Assembly (NCBI RefSeq): GCF_023715845.1
Contig: NZ_JAMBOR010000003.1
Coordinates: forward strand, 124,001-188,000
Direction of reading: 5' to 3'
Length of the DNA: 64,000 bases
Source: Fictibacillus phosphorivorans
GTDB taxonomy: Bacteria > Bacillota > Bacilli > Bacillales > Fictibacillaceae
Shown: positions 38,151 to 48,546 of the stretch, piece after piece
Layout: every line of letters starts with the position of its first letter
How positions within the stretch are numbered: the stretch's first letter is position 1
The notes under the pieces: model-generated
Seen by the model: the letters and a program-made list of their open reading frames with translations, nothing else
What the model was told of the DNA's origin: nothing
Databases searched by the model: none
Translations under genes and position numbers: made by a program

Positions 38151-40289
38151 TTAAGCAGTAACTTCGTCCTTTTGTTTATTACTTTTTCTAAAATGAGTTG
38201 CGAAATATGACCATGTTCCGATCATACATAGAACCATAAATCCGATTAATACCCATAAGTTAGAGAGATAACTGTTCATGTCTCCGCTCGAGATCACTGC
38301 TTTAAAGCCGGATACAGAGTAAGTCATAGGAAGCCATGTGTTGAAGATTTGCAGTCCGTCCGGGATCAATTCTAACGGGAATGTACCCGCACTCGTTGTC
38401 AGCTGCAGAATCAAAATGATAATCGCAACAAAGCGACCAGGGTCCCCTAAAACTGTTACGAGCAATTGCACAACCGCTAAAAATGTGAGACTTGTGATTA
38501 TGCTTAGTCCGATAAATGCAGGAAGATTGCTTACTTCGATATTTAAACCAAATAATAGAACGGCGTCAGCAATCAAGGCTTGAACAACACCTACTGCAGC
38601 TAAGAAGGAAAACTTGCTAGCAAACCATCCAAAGCCTGAACGTGGATTCCCTGCTTGATCACGCAATGGGAACACAATAGACATCAGCAGCGCCCCTACA
38701 AATAAACCTAATGATAAAAAGTAAGGAGCAAAACCGGTACCGTAGTTTGGTACATCAGAAAAACTCTTTGTTTTTACAGAAACTGGGTTAGCGATTCGTT
38801 CAAACATTTCGCTATTTGGATCAAGTTCACCTGTTTTATCAGCGGCTTCACGTAGTTTAAAGGATAATTCTCCGCTTCCTTCAAGCAGCTTTTGTTCACC
38901 ATTATGAATCTCATTGACATGACCTGTTACCTCTTGCCATCCAGATGATACTGTAGCCGTTCCATCAGCGATCTTGCCACTCGCTGCAAGTAATTGTTGT
39001 GAACCAGATGCGGCTTCACCTAATTTAGCCTGGAACGTTTGAGTTCCTGTGTTAACTTTTTCTTGTCCGCTAGCCAGCTGATCAACACCATCTACTAGTT
39101 TAAGCTGTCCGCTATGAAGCTGTTCAGCCCCTTGTGCCACAGCTGTTTGAGAATCACTTAATTTTTTTGCACCTGCGGAAATTTCGTTTGCGCCACCGGC
39201 AATTTTTCTGGATGCAGCCGTTAAGCCATCCATCCCTTTATTTACTCCACCGCTGATCGCGGCGATCTGTTTTAAAGCGACAGCTATTTCTTCATCAGAC
39301 ATATTCTGTTGATTTTGAATGAGTTGATTGATCTCTTGTTCAACTTGTTTGGAACCGGCAGCTGCTTTTTGTGCGCCGCTGTTCCATTCATTTGCAGATT
39401 TCGCTAAAGTGCCAGCCCCCGCCGACAACTTCTCCGCCCCGTCTTTTAATGCAAGACTTCCATCTTTGATCTTTTTAGAACCAGTAGTTGCTTGGCTGAG
39501 TCCGCTTTTTAAAGATTGTGCTCCTATGTTGAGCGCTTCTGTACCTGTTGCTAACTTTTTGTGTGCAGTTAGCAATTGATCCATGCCGCTGTCAAACTCA
39601 TTCATCTTGGAATGGAATAAAGCCGCCCCGCTTTCTAATTCTTTGATCTGAGGAGTTTTTTCAGTCATTCCTTTAGCAAGCTCACCGCTTCCGGACGACG
39701 CCTTTTCTAAACCATCTGTTATTTTTCTGGAACCATCGGCGGCTTGATCAAGTCCACCCGCAAGCTGTTCCACCTGGTCAAACATCACTTCTGCATACGT
39801 TTTTGTCAGTTCATTAGAGACGCTTTCTTTCATTTTATCAACAGCTGTACCGCCTATCTGTGCAGCTAAAAAGTTAAAGCCAGCGTTTGGTGTGTAGATG
39901 AGTTCCGGCTTTTGATTGTTCTTTCCGGATAAAGAAGTAGCTTTCTCGGAAAAATTTTCTGGAATTTCAATCATCATGTAATACCTATTATCTTCAAGCC
40001 CTTGTTGGGCTTCCTTCGCATTAACGAAATCCCATTTGAACTGCGGATTTTCTTTGAGTTTTTTTACAAACTCATCCCCTACATCCAAAGTGTCCCCATT
40101 ATAGGAATAACCTTCATCAAGATTAACGACTGCTACCGGGAGTTCCTCCATCTTGTCATATGGATCCCAAAAAGCCCATAAGAACATCCCCGTATACAGA
40201 ACAGGTATGAAAAGAACAGCAAAAATCGGTATCGCAATCTTTTTGTTCGAAAATACCGCTTTAAACTGTGCACGTATACTAGTAAACAA
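38151..40289 (-). CDS. yhgE: YhgE/Pip-type membrane protein with long heptad-repeat exterior domain
   Basis: A 712-residue membrane protein. An N-terminal helix (IPIFAVLFIPVLYTGMFLWAF) is followed by an extracellular region of about 470 residues, and five or six C-terminal helices resemble ABC-2 type permeases. The outer region has a globular start (PVAVVNLDEGYSYNGD) and then a long series of seven-residue repeats rich in Gly, Ala and Ser (such as GLDQAADGSRKITDGLEKAS), as in YhgE/Pip proteins. The Lactococcus Pip protein is a phage receptor, and related EsaA/YueB proteins belong to type VII secretion; the function of YhgE itself is unknown. The TTG start at 40289 fits AAGGAG spacing. It is 213 bases downstream of yhgD, as in B. 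subtilis. Confidence 0.88.
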   Translation of the reverse strand: MFTSIRAQFKAVFSNKKIAIPIFAVLFIPVLYTGMFLWAFWDPYDKMEELPVAVVNLDEGYSYNGDTLDVGDEFVKKLKENPQFKWDFVNAKEAQQGLEDNRYYMMIEIPENFSEKATSLSGKNNQKPELIYTPNAGFNFLAAQIGGTAVDKMKESVSNELTKTYAEVMFDQVEQLAGGLDQAADGSRKITDGLEKASSGSGELAKGMTEKTPQIKELESGAALFHSKMNEFDSGMDQLLTAHKKLATGTEALNIGAQSLKSGLSQATTGSKKIKDGSLALKDGAEKLSAGAGTLAKSANEWNSGAQKAAAGSKQVEQEINQLIQNQQNMSDEEIAVALKQIAAISGGVNKGMDGLTAASRKIAGGANEISAGAKKLSDSQTAVAQGAEQLHSGQLKLVDGVDQLASGQEKVNTGTQTFQAKLGEAASGSQQLLAASGKIADGTATVSSGWQEVTGHVNEIHNGEQKLLEGSGELSFKLREAADKTGELDPNSEMFERIANPVSVKTKSFSDVPNYGTGFAPYFLSLGLFVGALLMSIVFPLRDQAGNPRSGFGWFASKFSFLAAVGVVQALIADAVLLFGLNIEVSNLPAFIGLSIITSLTFLAVVQLLVTVLGDPGRFVAIIILILQLTTSAGTFPLELIPDGLQIFNTWLPMTYSVSGFKAVISSGDMNSYLSNLWVLIGFMVLCMIGTWSYFATHFRKSNKQKDEVTA

Positions 40290-40502
40290 TGTATTCACTC
40301 CTTTATAAAATACAGATTGACTGTTTTAGTCATTTGGTCAATTCGCTACAAAAAAGAGACCCATACAGGTTTCTTTTTACTATCCTCATTTGTAAAAGAA
40401 AGGTGATTCGCACACACGATTCACACTTAGCTTTTTCAAAAGTGACCAAAATCAAAATCTGGTCATAAATAATCTATCATGTTTCTTTTACTTCTGCAAT
40501 AA

Positions 40503-41072
40503 TTATTCTTTTCGTAATCCATCCATCACGAACATTTCTAAAACTTCAAGCATCTTCTCTTTATGAATTGGAGGATGATCTCTCTCCCAATCGAAGATAA
40601 GCGCCAGATACAGCTTGACCATCATGAATGCCACGATTTCAGTTGGACATTCTTTGATCTCCCCTTTTTCTATCGCCTTATCTAGCTCCTTTTGGACAAA
40701 ACTGAGCACCGCTTTTTCTATTCTTTGCATCGCTTCTGTTACGGGTGAAGTATTCATTTCTTTTACTTCCTGTGATAGCTTTACTGCCAATTGATGCGTT
40801 TTTCGAAATTCGATCACTTCGTATAGAGCGTTGTGCAGATTTTCATAAAACGGCCGTTCTTCATCAATGGCTTTAGAAGCTGCAAACTTTGTTTCTTTTA
40901 CCAAGTTCGTAATAATCTCAGAAAACAGCTCTTCTTTATTGGCGAAAAACGTATAGATCGTTCCTTTTCCTACATTCGCAATCTTCGCGATCTGGTCAAC
41001 CGTACTTGCTTTATAGCCAAACATTGAAAAAGAACGTTCAGCTGCTTCCAATATACTTTGTCTACGGTCCAT
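40503..41072 (-). CDS. yhgD: TetR family regulator (YhgD-like)
   Basis: A 189-residue TetR regulator. The N-terminal helix-turn-helix (AAERSFSMFGYKASTVDQIAKIANVGKGTIYTFFANKEELF, residues 9-49 in two parts) is typical, and the C-terminal part is an all-helical ligand domain. B. subtilis yhgD lies upstream of yhgE in the same position and probably controls it. The ATG shares one base with the stop codon of the kinase gene (TAATG), with GAGGTG as the ribosome binding site, so translation is coupled to the kinase, which is not at this place in B. subtilis. Confidence 0.9.
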   Translation of the reverse strand: MDRRQSILEAAERSFSMFGYKASTVDQIAKIANVGKGTIYTFFANKEELFSEIITNLVKETKFAASKAIDEERPFYENLHNALYEVIEFRKTHQLAVKLSQEVKEMNTSPVTEAMQRIEKAVLSFVQKELDKAIEKGEIKECPTEIVAFMMVKLYLALIFDWERDHPPIHKEKMLEVLEMFVMDGLRKE

Positions 41073-42349
41073 TACATTGTCACCTCTTCTTGCAGCCGAG
41101 CAGATTTCGTACATAAAGGGAGGGATAAGAGCACTCTTGTACCTGCGTCCAGTTCGCTCTCATAACGGAGTTTTCCGCCCATATCTTTTATAAGCTTAAA
41201 GGTTACCATCATCCCTAGACCTGTCCCCTTCGCTTTTGTTGTATAAAAAGGAAGGCCAATCTGCTCCAGCTCTTTTTCAGTCATTCCTTTTCCATTATCC
41301 TCAATCGCTATCGTTAAATACTTTCTTGAGACTTTGTATTTGTATATATGGATCGTCCCTTTTTCATCAATCGCTTCGATCCCGTTTTTAATGATATTGA
41401 TAAGTCCTTGTTTAAGTTTTGGTTCGTCCGTACATACCTGGTATGATCCGATTGTACGTAACGTCACTTCTACATTGTGTATCGAACCATACGGCGCCGT
41501 TAAACTGATGACATCGTTTAATATGGTTTCGATATGGATACTTTCAAGTTTGGGTATATCCGGTTTCACCATGGATAAATAATCAGTAATGATTTTGTTC
41601 GTCCGATCCAATTCCTCAATTAACAGCGGGGAATGTTCTTTCAGCTTCTCATCACTCGTTGTGCTTCCTAGAAACTGAATCATACCTCGGATAGTAGTCA
41701 TCGGATTTCTGACTTCATGCGCGATTGCTGCTGCCATCTGGCCAGCTACTGCTAGTTTATCCAGATAAACCGTTTCCTTTAGTTGCATATTGATCTTAAC
41801 AAGCCTCTCAATAAGAAAAATACAGGAAAAGAAAGCGATAAAGAAACTCGAAAAATAAACAAAATAAAATTCAAGTGTAAGAAAATCCAAAAATGAATGG
41901 ATGAACAAAATATAGAATAAGGTATAGATCACAGCAATGTAGAGCGCTGAAATCCATCTCCGTTTATCTTCGTCAAATAATCCTTGATAGATTAAGGCGA
42001 TCACATAAGCTAATAAAGTTAATATTACCCCAAGCCATGCTAAATCCCCGCCCATTCCCATCCTTGCAAAGATTACAAACAACGAACAGATCGCACCTGG
42101 CAGCCAGCCGACATAAAGGGTAACGATCATAATCGGAACATTTCGGAGGTCAAAAAAAGAATCTTTTAGCGTTTCGATCGGGAACATCATACATGCTAAA
42201 GCTCCGCACCCGCTTATTACGCCAAAGATTACTTTGTTTTTAAAGCTCGGTATCACACCAGGATGAAGAGGAAAGAACATATTCAATAAATGCGTAAACG
42301 AAAAAACGATTGCAATATTAACGAATAACGGTTCAATAAATGCCTGCAT
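41072..42349 (-). CDS. sporulation-type sensor histidine kinase (KinB-like)
   Basis: A 425-residue histidine kinase. The N-terminal 190 residues hold six hydrophobic helices of the 5TMR-LYT type (SGCGALACMMFPIE and VTLYVGWLPGAICSLFVI). The H-box is AAAIAHEVRNPMTTIRG with His211, followed by N-box NIIKNGIEAID, G1 IEDNGKGMTEKEL, F-box LPFYTTKAKGTGLGM. The architecture and length match KinB of B. subtilis (phosphorelay input to Spo0F). No response regulator gene is adjacent, which also fits a phosphorelay kinase. The ATG at 42349 is preceded by GGAGAGGG. The gene is inserted between hemY and yhgD. Confidence 0.85.
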   Translation of the reverse strand: MQAFIEPLFVNIAIVFSFTHLLNMFFPLHPGVIPSFKNKVIFGVISGCGALACMMFPIETLKDSFFDLRNVPIMIVTLYVGWLPGAICSLFVIFARMGMGGDLAWLGVILTLLAYVIALIYQGLFDEDKRRWISALYIAVIYTLFYILFIHSFLDFLTLEFYFVYFSSFFIAFFSCIFLIERLVKINMQLKETVYLDKLAVAGQMAAAIAHEVRNPMTTIRGMIQFLGSTTSDEKLKEHSPLLIEELDRTNKIITDYLSMVKPDIPKLESIHIETILNDVISLTAPYGSIHNVEVTLRTIGSYQVCTDEPKLKQGLINIIKNGIEAIDEKGTIHIYKYKVSRKYLTIAIEDNGKGMTEKELEQIGLPFYTTKAKGTGLGMMVTFKLIKDMGGKLRYESELDAGTRVLLSLPLCTKSARLQEEVTM

Positions 42350-42451
42350 GAAGTTCCCTCTCCCCTTTTCTTTCTTCAGTATAGCAGAATCGTTCTCCAA
42401 AAAAATAAAAAAAACGACAAATTTATCCATTTGTCGTTTTCAACTACACTT

Positions 42452-43858
42452 TTATTTGGTTAACAATGATTCTACTGCTTTTTTTGCAGAGTTCACACAA
42501 TCTGGAAGGCCGACACCATCATATGGAGCGCCTGCAAAATGGACGCCAGGAAACACATTTTCAAATGTTGCTCTGAGCTCTTTCACATACTCTTTATGGT
42601 CGACTTCATACTGTGGCATCGAATCGATCATACGAGAAACATAGTACTTATCTGGTCTCGTATCGACACCCATAATCTTTTTTAGATCATTGAGCACTTT
42701 ATCTAAAATCACTTCATCTGATTCATGGACGATTCCCTGATCTTCAGCCCGTCCGACATAGCATCTTAGGAGCACCTTCCCTTTAGGGGTCGTATGCGGC
42801 CACTTGCGGCTTGTCCACGTACATGCTGTAATTGATGTTTTCTCACTTTTGGCGATAACAAAGCCAGTGCCATCTAAAGAAAAGGAAACTTCATCCTCAT
42901 TAAATTCCATCGCAACTGTTGCTACTGAAGTTGGTTTTGTTTTATGAAAATGTGCTGGAAAGAGTTTCTCATCAAATAGTTTCTTCGTCACTGCATAAGG
43001 GGTGGTTACGATCACATGATCAGCTGATAGAACGGAGCCATCCTCCATTTTAATTGAGTACGTTCCGTCTTCAAAACGAACGACAGATTCAGCTTTCGCA
43101 CCCATTTTTATGCTCGTATCCGGAAGAGATTGGGCCAAGGCGTCCACAAAAGAGGATAGGCCATTTTTAAATGTTAAAAAGGCTCCCTTTTTCTTTCCTG
43201 CCTTCTGAGCTTTTACGGGCTTAGGCTGAGAACTCTTCATACCTAGAATTAAAGATCGATGTTTTTTTTCAGTTTCAATGAATTGCGGGAAAGTAGACTG
43301 CAAGCTTAATTGATCGATCTTACCCGCATAGATCCCTGACAATAAGGGCTCGATCAAACGATCTACTACTTCATCACCAAGGCGTCTTCTAAAGAAGTGC
43401 CCTACCGATATATCTTTGCTGGAATCTGCACGTTTAGGAAGAACAAGATCAAAACTAGCTCTCGCTTTTCCAAAGATCGAAAAGAGCGGAGTGAACATGA
43501 ATGGCATCACTTTTGTCGGAACACCCATCACGGCACCCTCCGGAATGGGATGCAGCTTCATATTGTGTAAGATATAAGCTTGTCCTGTTTCATTAGAAAC
43601 CAGATCATTTTCAAGACCAACTTCTTTTGCTAGATCGGTCATAACCGTTTTTCTAGCCAGATAGGAATCTGGCCCCCGCTCGATTACAAATCCGTTTTCC
43701 TGGATTGTTTCAATCTTTCCTCCAAGCCTGTTGCTGCTTTCAAGCAATGTAAAGGTTAGAGGCTCTCTTGTTTCTTTTGCATATTTTTGCACATAAAAGG
43801 CAGCGGCTAAACCTGTAATGCCGCCGCCCAAAATAACTACGTGCTTTCGCTCACTCAT
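42452..43858 (-). CDS. hemY: coproporphyrinogen III oxidase / protoporphyrinogen oxidase (HemY, CgoX)
   Basis: A 468-residue FAD enzyme. The dinucleotide motif HVVILGGGITGLAAAFYV starts at residue 5, followed by SNRLGGKIET, GPDSYLARK and near the C-terminus HFAGAPYDGVGLPDCVNSAKKA. In Firmicutes HemY oxidises coproporphyrinogen III to coproporphyrin III, which HemH then loads with iron. I give the ATG at 43858; a GTG at 43867 that overlaps the hemH stop (ATGTGA) is equally possible and would imply coupling. It is the third gene of hemE-hemH-hemY. Confidence 0.93.
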   Translation of the reverse strand: MSERKHVVILGGGITGLAAAFYVQKYAKETREPLTFTLLESSNRLGGKIETIQENGFVIERGPDSYLARKTVMTDLAKEVGLENDLVSNETGQAYILHNMKLHPIPEGAVMGVPTKVMPFMFTPLFSIFGKARASFDLVLPKRADSSKDISVGHFFRRRLGDEVVDRLIEPLLSGIYAGKIDQLSLQSTFPQFIETEKKHRSLILGMKSSQPKPVKAQKAGKKKGAFLTFKNGLSSFVDALAQSLPDTSIKMGAKAESVVRFEDGTYSIKMEDGSVLSADHVIVTTPYAVTKKLFDEKLFPAHFHKTKPTSVATVAMEFNEDEVSFSLDGTGFVIAKSEKTSITACTWTSRKWPHTTPKGKVLLRCYVGRAEDQGIVHESDEVILDKVLNDLKKIMGVDTRPDKYYVSRMIDSMPQYEVDHKEYVKELRATFENVFPGVHFAGAPYDGVGLPDCVNSAKKAVESLLTK

Positions 43859-43863
43859 TCGTT

Positions 43864-44805
43864 TCACATTCTTTCTTTTGCGAGTGCTTTTTCAACGGTT
43901 GTTGCCAAACAGTCAATAAATTCAGGTTTTGCATTTGGCATCTCAGGACGGTAATAGTTAACGCCTAATTCATCCGTTACTACTTTGCACTCGTAGTCAT
44001 TGTCATATAAAACTTCTAAATGATCAGCCACAAATCCTACAGGACAGTAGATAAAATGCTTGTATCCATGTTCATTGTACAGGTCACGCGTTAAATCCTG
44101 CACATCCGGGCCAATCCAAGGTTCTGGTGTGTTGCCTGCACTTTGCCAGCCGATCGTATAATGTGGAACGTTCGCTTCTTTCCCGATCAGATCCGCTGTT
44201 TCCTGTAGTTGAGCAGGATAAGGATCACCCATCTGCAAAATCTTTTCCGGAAGACTGTGCGCCGAAAAGATAACGACCGATTGATCATGTTCTTCTGCCG
44301 GAATACGATTAAACGTTTGTTGAATGCCATCTGCCCAATATTGAACATACTTAGGCTCATCATACCAGCTATCGATCGTAATAAATCTAGGACCGTCGAT
44401 CTTCGCGGATTCTTCCACCGCACGTCCGTTGTAAGATTTAACACTAAACGTAGAATAATGCGGTGCTAATACAAGGGTAACAGCTTCCTCGATACCGTCT
44501 TCCTTCATCTGTTGAACGGCATCTTCAATGAAAGGGTCGATGTGTTTCAATCCTAGGTAACTCTTAAAGACTAGATCCGGGCAGCGTTGGTTCATTTCTT
44601 CTTCTAGTTTTTTAGCCTGATCTTCTGTAATTTTTGCTAATGGAGAGATTCCACCGATCTGTTCGTATCTCTCCGTTAATTCTTGCAATTGTTCAGGAGA
44701 AGGTTTGCGGCCACGTCTTATATGCGTATAATAGCTCTCTACTTCACCCAGACTTCTTGGCGTGCCATACGCCATCACGAGTAATCCGATTTTCTTTTTT
44801 GTCAC
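43864..44805 (-). CDS. hemH: coproporphyrin ferrochelatase
   Basis: A 313-residue class I chelatase that inserts Fe2+ into coproporphyrin III in the monoderm heme pathway. Visible are the N-terminal [35 protein letters not shown], the catalytic His in [10 protein letters not shown] and the metal-region Glu in [15 protein letters not shown]. The GTG start follows AGGGTGATG; the gap to hemE is six bases. Its 3' end overlaps the possible GTG start of hemY. Confidence 0.94.
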   Translation of the reverse strand: MTKKKIGLLVMAYGTPRSLGEVESYYTHIRRGRKPSPEQLQELTERYEQIGGISPLAKITEDQAKKLEEEMNQRCPDLVFKSYLGLKHIDPFIEDAVQQMKEDGIEEAVTLVLAPHYSTFSVKSYNGRAVEESAKIDGPRFITIDSWYDEPKYVQYWADGIQQTFNRIPAEEHDQSVVIFSAHSLPEKILQMGDPYPAQLQETADLIGKEANVPHYTIGWQSAGNTPEPWIGPDVQDLTRDLYNEHGYKHFIYCPVGFVADHLEVLYDNDYECKVVTDELGVNYYRPEMPNAKPEFIDCLATTVEKALAKERM

Positions 44806-44811
44806 TTGTCA

Positions 44812-45840
44812 TCACCCTAGTTTTTTAGACGTGTATTCATGGACAAAAGTGGTTAACTGCTTCAATGTTGCGATATTCACTTCAGGGAAAATACCTTTAC
44901 CTACGTTAAAGATAAATCCTGGCTCTTCCATACCTTCATCCAAAATTTCTTTCGTTCTTGCTTCGATTACTTCCCATGGTGCAAGCAGAAGCGAAGGATC
45001 CAAGTTTCCTTGCAGTCCTTTGTTAACACCCATCTGACGAGCTTCTCTTGGAGACAATCTCCAGTCAAGTCCGATCACATCGATAGGAAGTGCGTTCCAT
45101 TCCATCACGAGATGGCGTGCACCTGTTCCGTAGAGAATCAATGGAACACCTTCTTCACGAAGTTCCGAGAAGATTCGGTCCATAACAGGCATAATATATT
45201 TAGCATAATCTTGCTGATTTAAAGCGCCTACCCAGGAATCAAAAATTTGAAAAGCTTGAGCGCCTGCTTTAATTTGAGCTTTTGCATAAGCGATCGTCAT
45301 ATCTCCAAGTTTGTCCATGAGCATAAACCAGCTTTCTGGATCAGAAAACATCAGCTGCTTTGTTTTATGGTAATCCCGTGAAGGACCTCCTTCAACCATG
45401 TAGCTTGCAAGTGTAAATGGAGCACCTGCAAAAGTGATAAGAGGAACTTCCAATTGCTGACGTAAAATTTTAATCGTTTCAAGGACATAAGGAACGTCTT
45501 TCTCAGGGTCAATCGTTCCAAGTCTTTCAACAGCTTCACGCGTTCTAACAGGATGTTCAATAACAGGACCTACTCCTGGCTTGATCTCTACATCAACACC
45601 AATCGCTGGAATCGGTGACATGATATCCTTATATAGAATCGCTGCATCAACACCGTGCTGATCAACAGGCAGCTTTGTAACACCTGCGCAGATCTCAGGT
45701 CTATGAGTGATGTCAAACAGTGAATACTTCTCCTTTAATTTACGATACTCAGGCTGGGAACGGCCCGCCTGTCTCATGTACCATACAGGAATATGTGAAT
45801 TTTTCTCCTTACGACACGCCCTTAAAAACTCTTCATTCAT
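44812..45840 (-). CDS. hemE: uroporphyrinogen III decarboxylase
   Basis: A 342-residue TIM-barrel enzyme that decarboxylates uroporphyrinogen III to coproporphyrinogen III. The signature [16 protein letters not shown] lies at residues 18-33, with the substrate-binding Asp in [33 protein letters not shown] and [15 protein letters not shown]. The start is uncertain: ATG 45840 is 14 bases from AAAGGTG, and an upstream TTG or GTG (45846, 45855) would fit the spacing better. It is first in the hem operon. Confidence 0.94.
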   Translation of the reverse strand: MNEEFLRACRKEKNSHIPVWYMRQAGRSQPEYRKLKEKYSLFDITHRPEICAGVTKLPVDQHGVDAAILYKDIMSPIPAIGVDVEIKPGVGPVIEHPVRTREAVERLGTIDPEKDVPYVLETIKILRQQLEVPLITFAGAPFTLASYMVEGGPSRDYHKTKQLMFSDPESWFMLMDKLGDMTIAYAKAQIKAGAQAFQIFDSWVGALNQQDYAKYIMPVMDRIFSELREEGVPLILYGTGARHLVMEWNALPIDVIGLDWRLSPREARQMGVNKGLQGNLDPSLLLAPWEVIEARTKEILDEGMEEPGFIFNVGKGIFPEVNIATLKQLTTFVHEYTSKKLG

Positions 45841-46110
45841 TGTCAAAACGTACACACCTTTCTATCAAGACCAAAAGCTGCAGCACTATTGGTATCTCCC
45901 AGCTGCTGAAACTTAAAACCTTTAACGTCAATATCCATACACATTGTAAGGGAATTCATAATAAAAGTATAGGCTGAAGACTCAATTGTCATCATTTTGG
46001 CAAATTGCAGGGGTCACCGCTGTTTAAAGCTCCTTTTATTAGAGGATTTTTTAATGAATTAGGTCTTCTTGAAAATTATTGGGTCTTTATACAAAAATCG
46101 CCATGCATAC

Positions 46111-46141
46111 ATAAAAGGAGATGGTCTATACCCATCTCCTT
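46111..46141 (-). terminator. terminator of the class A penicillin-binding protein gene
   Basis: Minus strand AAGGAGATGG ... CCATCTCCTT, 10-bp stem followed by TTAT. The T-run is short. The rest of the 305 bases up to hemE holds no gene or clear signal. Confidence 0.75.
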
Positions 46142-46145
46142 CCTT

Positions 46146-48389
46146 TTAATCATGTTTCTTTTTTCTCTTCTTTTTGTCTTTCTTCTTGTCTTTCTTCTTT
46201 CCCTTATGCCCTTTTCCGCGTTTTTCTTTTGGATCTTCATCATCATCACCAAAGCCTGGGAAGAATGAAATCGATACGGTGTTGGAAGGTCGCCCATCTT
46301 GTTTAGTAAGCGGGTCATACGGAACGACATAAAAGTCAGGAAGTGTGAATAAATGCTTGCCTGAAGCCACATATTCTCCTCTTCCTTTTACTGTATCCAA
46401 TCTTGTTGCTTCCCCGTCGTTTACAGCATAGATTTTATATTGAAGACGTTCGTCCTTAGACGGCGTCCATCTTAACTGAACAGATGGCATACCGTAGTCA
46501 CCCATACCAAATTCAGCAGAAAGGTCACCGATCTCGATCATTTCGATCGGTGGCTCCAGATCTTTCACCCCTTCTGGCTTCTTAAAGGTTAATCCCTGTT
46601 GGGAAGGCATTTGGTTGATCACCTCTTTGAATAAAAGGGTAGGCTGTGCACTTCCGCTATTCAAATAGGATTCTTTTGTTGTTTTATCGTATCCTACCCA
46701 AACTGCACCGACCACTTCAGGTGTATACCCAACAAACCATGTATCTCTATTTCCTTTATCTACATCAGGGTAATTAGTCGTTCCTGTTTTCCCGGCAATC
46801 TCCATATTTTCGGGACCATCCGAACCTGTTCCGTTCTGTACAACCTGCTGCAGCATACGCGTCATGTTCCACGCGTTCTGCTTCGACCAGACTTTCTTTT
46901 CTTCACGCTTTGCCTTGCCGATCAGCTCGCCATCATGATTGTAAATTTTGCTGATCACAAAAGGTTCAACGGTTTTCCCTTCATGAAGAAAACTTCTGTA
47001 ACCCTTAACCATCTGCAAAGGACTTACCCCATCATCGATACCGCCAAGCGCGATGCCGAGTCCTTTATCCTTGATCGGCATCCCTAGCTCTTCTAGATAC
47101 TTTTTTGAGTATGAAATCCCAATCTCATTTAAGAGCCATACAGCTGATGAGTTCACAGAGTGTATGATCGCTCCAACCATCGATACTTTACCTTCGTATC
47201 TACCGTTGTAATTCTTCGGTTCGTATCCGTTATAACTCATTTCTTCATCTACCAGCATAGAATACGGTTTATACTTATGGGATTCTAAAGCAGGGCCATA
47301 TACGGCTAATGGCTTAAAGGTTGATCCCGGCTGCCTGTTTACTACAACGCGGTTAAGCCCTTCTGTCACATGGTTACGACCGCCCTGAACTGCGAGCAAA
47401 CCACCTGTTTTGCCGTCCATGAGCACCATGGCTCCTTCAGGTTTTTCCTTTCCGGTTCCGATAAAATATTTTCCTTCTTGAAAGCTCTTATAGACAGCAC
47501 TTTGAGCGGCAGGATCCATAGGTACAACAATCTTATATCCTCCCTGTCTCAACTCTTCTCTCGAGATATGATACTTTTCTCTTGCTTCTTTAATAACCAT
47601 ATCAATATAAGTAGAATAGGCGGGGTTACGTTCTTCCTGCGTGAAATTCACTGCGATCGTCTGGCCTTGTGCTCTAACGGTTTGGGTCGGAGATAGATAG
47701 TTTTGCTTCTCCATTAGGTTCAGAACTAAGTCGCGGCGTTCTTTTGCAGCTTTTGGATGTTTAATCGGTGAGTAATGACCTGGAGCTTTTGGAAGACCAG
47801 CAAGCATAGCTCCTTCTGCAACGGTTAGTTCACTTACATCTTTATTAAAATAGGTTTTGGCTGCTAGCTGAATGCCATATGCCCCGTGTCCAAAATAGAT
47901 TTGGTTCAAGTACATCTCCAAGATCTTGTCTTTGGAATATCTTCGTTCAAGATTGATCGCGATAACCGCTTCTTTTGTTTTACGCAGCCAGGATTTTTCG
48001 TGTGATAAAAAAACATTTTTAGCCAGCTGCTGCGTGAGAGTACTTCCCCCTTCTACCTTACTGCCCGCTAGAATATCTTTATAGATGGCACGTGAGATAG
48101 CTTTCACATCAATACCGTGATGTTTATAAAACCGCGAGTCCTCTACGGCCACAAATGCTTTTTTTACATGATCAGGAATATCATTTATATCAATGATCTC
48201 TCGGTTTTCATCATATATTTTCGTGATTTTTTCCCCTTTTTCGTTCACTAAAAATGTAGCAGAATCCATGACCAGGTCCTTCTCATCAATAACATAATCA
48301 CCCGCCAAAATGATAAAAAGGTAGGCAAAAAATCCGATAATCAATGACCCCACTAAAATACCGAGTGCGACTAGACTTTTCTTTACCAT
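46146..48389 (-). CDS. pbpF: class A penicillin-binding protein (PbpF / PBP2c type)
   Basis: A 747-residue bifunctional cell-wall synthase. A cytoplasmic tip and TM helix (LVALGILVGSLIIGFFAYLF) are followed by the GT51 glycosyltransferase (EDSRFYKHHGIDVKAISR, GGSTLTQQLAKNVFL, and RKTKEAVIAINLERRYSKDKILEMYLN split over 145-175). A transpeptidase has SxxK in PGSTFKPL, SVN in VNSSAVW and KTGTT. The C-terminus adds a fibronectin-like region and then an acidic stretch followed by an extremely basic tail (KKKDKKKDKKKRKKKHD). In B. subtilis pbpF sits next to hemE and acts in germination or sporulation. The start at 48389 follows ATGAGGTTT. Confidence 0.92.
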   Translation of the reverse strand: MVKKSLVALGILVGSLIIGFFAYLFIILAGDYVIDEKDLVMDSATFLVNEKGEKITKIYDENREIIDINDIPDHVKKAFVAVEDSRFYKHHGIDVKAISRAIYKDILAGSKVEGGSTLTQQLAKNVFLSHEKSWLRKTKEAVIAINLERRYSKDKILEMYLNQIYFGHGAYGIQLAAKTYFNKDVSELTVAEGAMLAGLPKAPGHYSPIKHPKAAKERRDLVLNLMEKQNYLSPTQTVRAQGQTIAVNFTQEERNPAYSTYIDMVIKEAREKYHISREELRQGGYKIVVPMDPAAQSAVYKSFQEGKYFIGTGKEKPEGAMVLMDGKTGGLLAVQGGRNHVTEGLNRVVVNRQPGSTFKPLAVYGPALESHKYKPYSMLVDEEMSYNGYEPKNYNGRYEGKVSMVGAIIHSVNSSAVWLLNEIGISYSKKYLEELGMPIKDKGLGIALGGIDDGVSPLQMVKGYRSFLHEGKTVEPFVISKIYNHDGELIGKAKREEKKVWSKQNAWNMTRMLQQVVQNGTGSDGPENMEIAGKTGTTNYPDVDKGNRDTWFVGYTPEVVGAVWVGYDKTTKESYLNSGSAQPTLLFKEVINQMPSQQGLTFKKPEGVKDLEPPIEMIEIGDLSAEFGMGDYGMPSVQLRWTPSKDERLQYKIYAVNDGEATRLDTVKGRGEYVASGKHLFTLPDFYVVPYDPLTKQDGRPSNTVSISFFPGFGDDDEDPKEKRGKGHKGKKKDKKKDKKKRKKKHD

Positions 48390-48546
48390 AAGCAAACCTC
48401 ATTTCTATCAAGGTCGAAAAGTACATTTTATATAATTTTCCCTCAGATGGAAAGTATATTACAAAGAGTAAGATTCTTACACGGTTTAACCCACATGAGG
48501 GTTGGGTAAAACAAAGATAAATCGAAATAAAGGCAGGGATTAGCAT

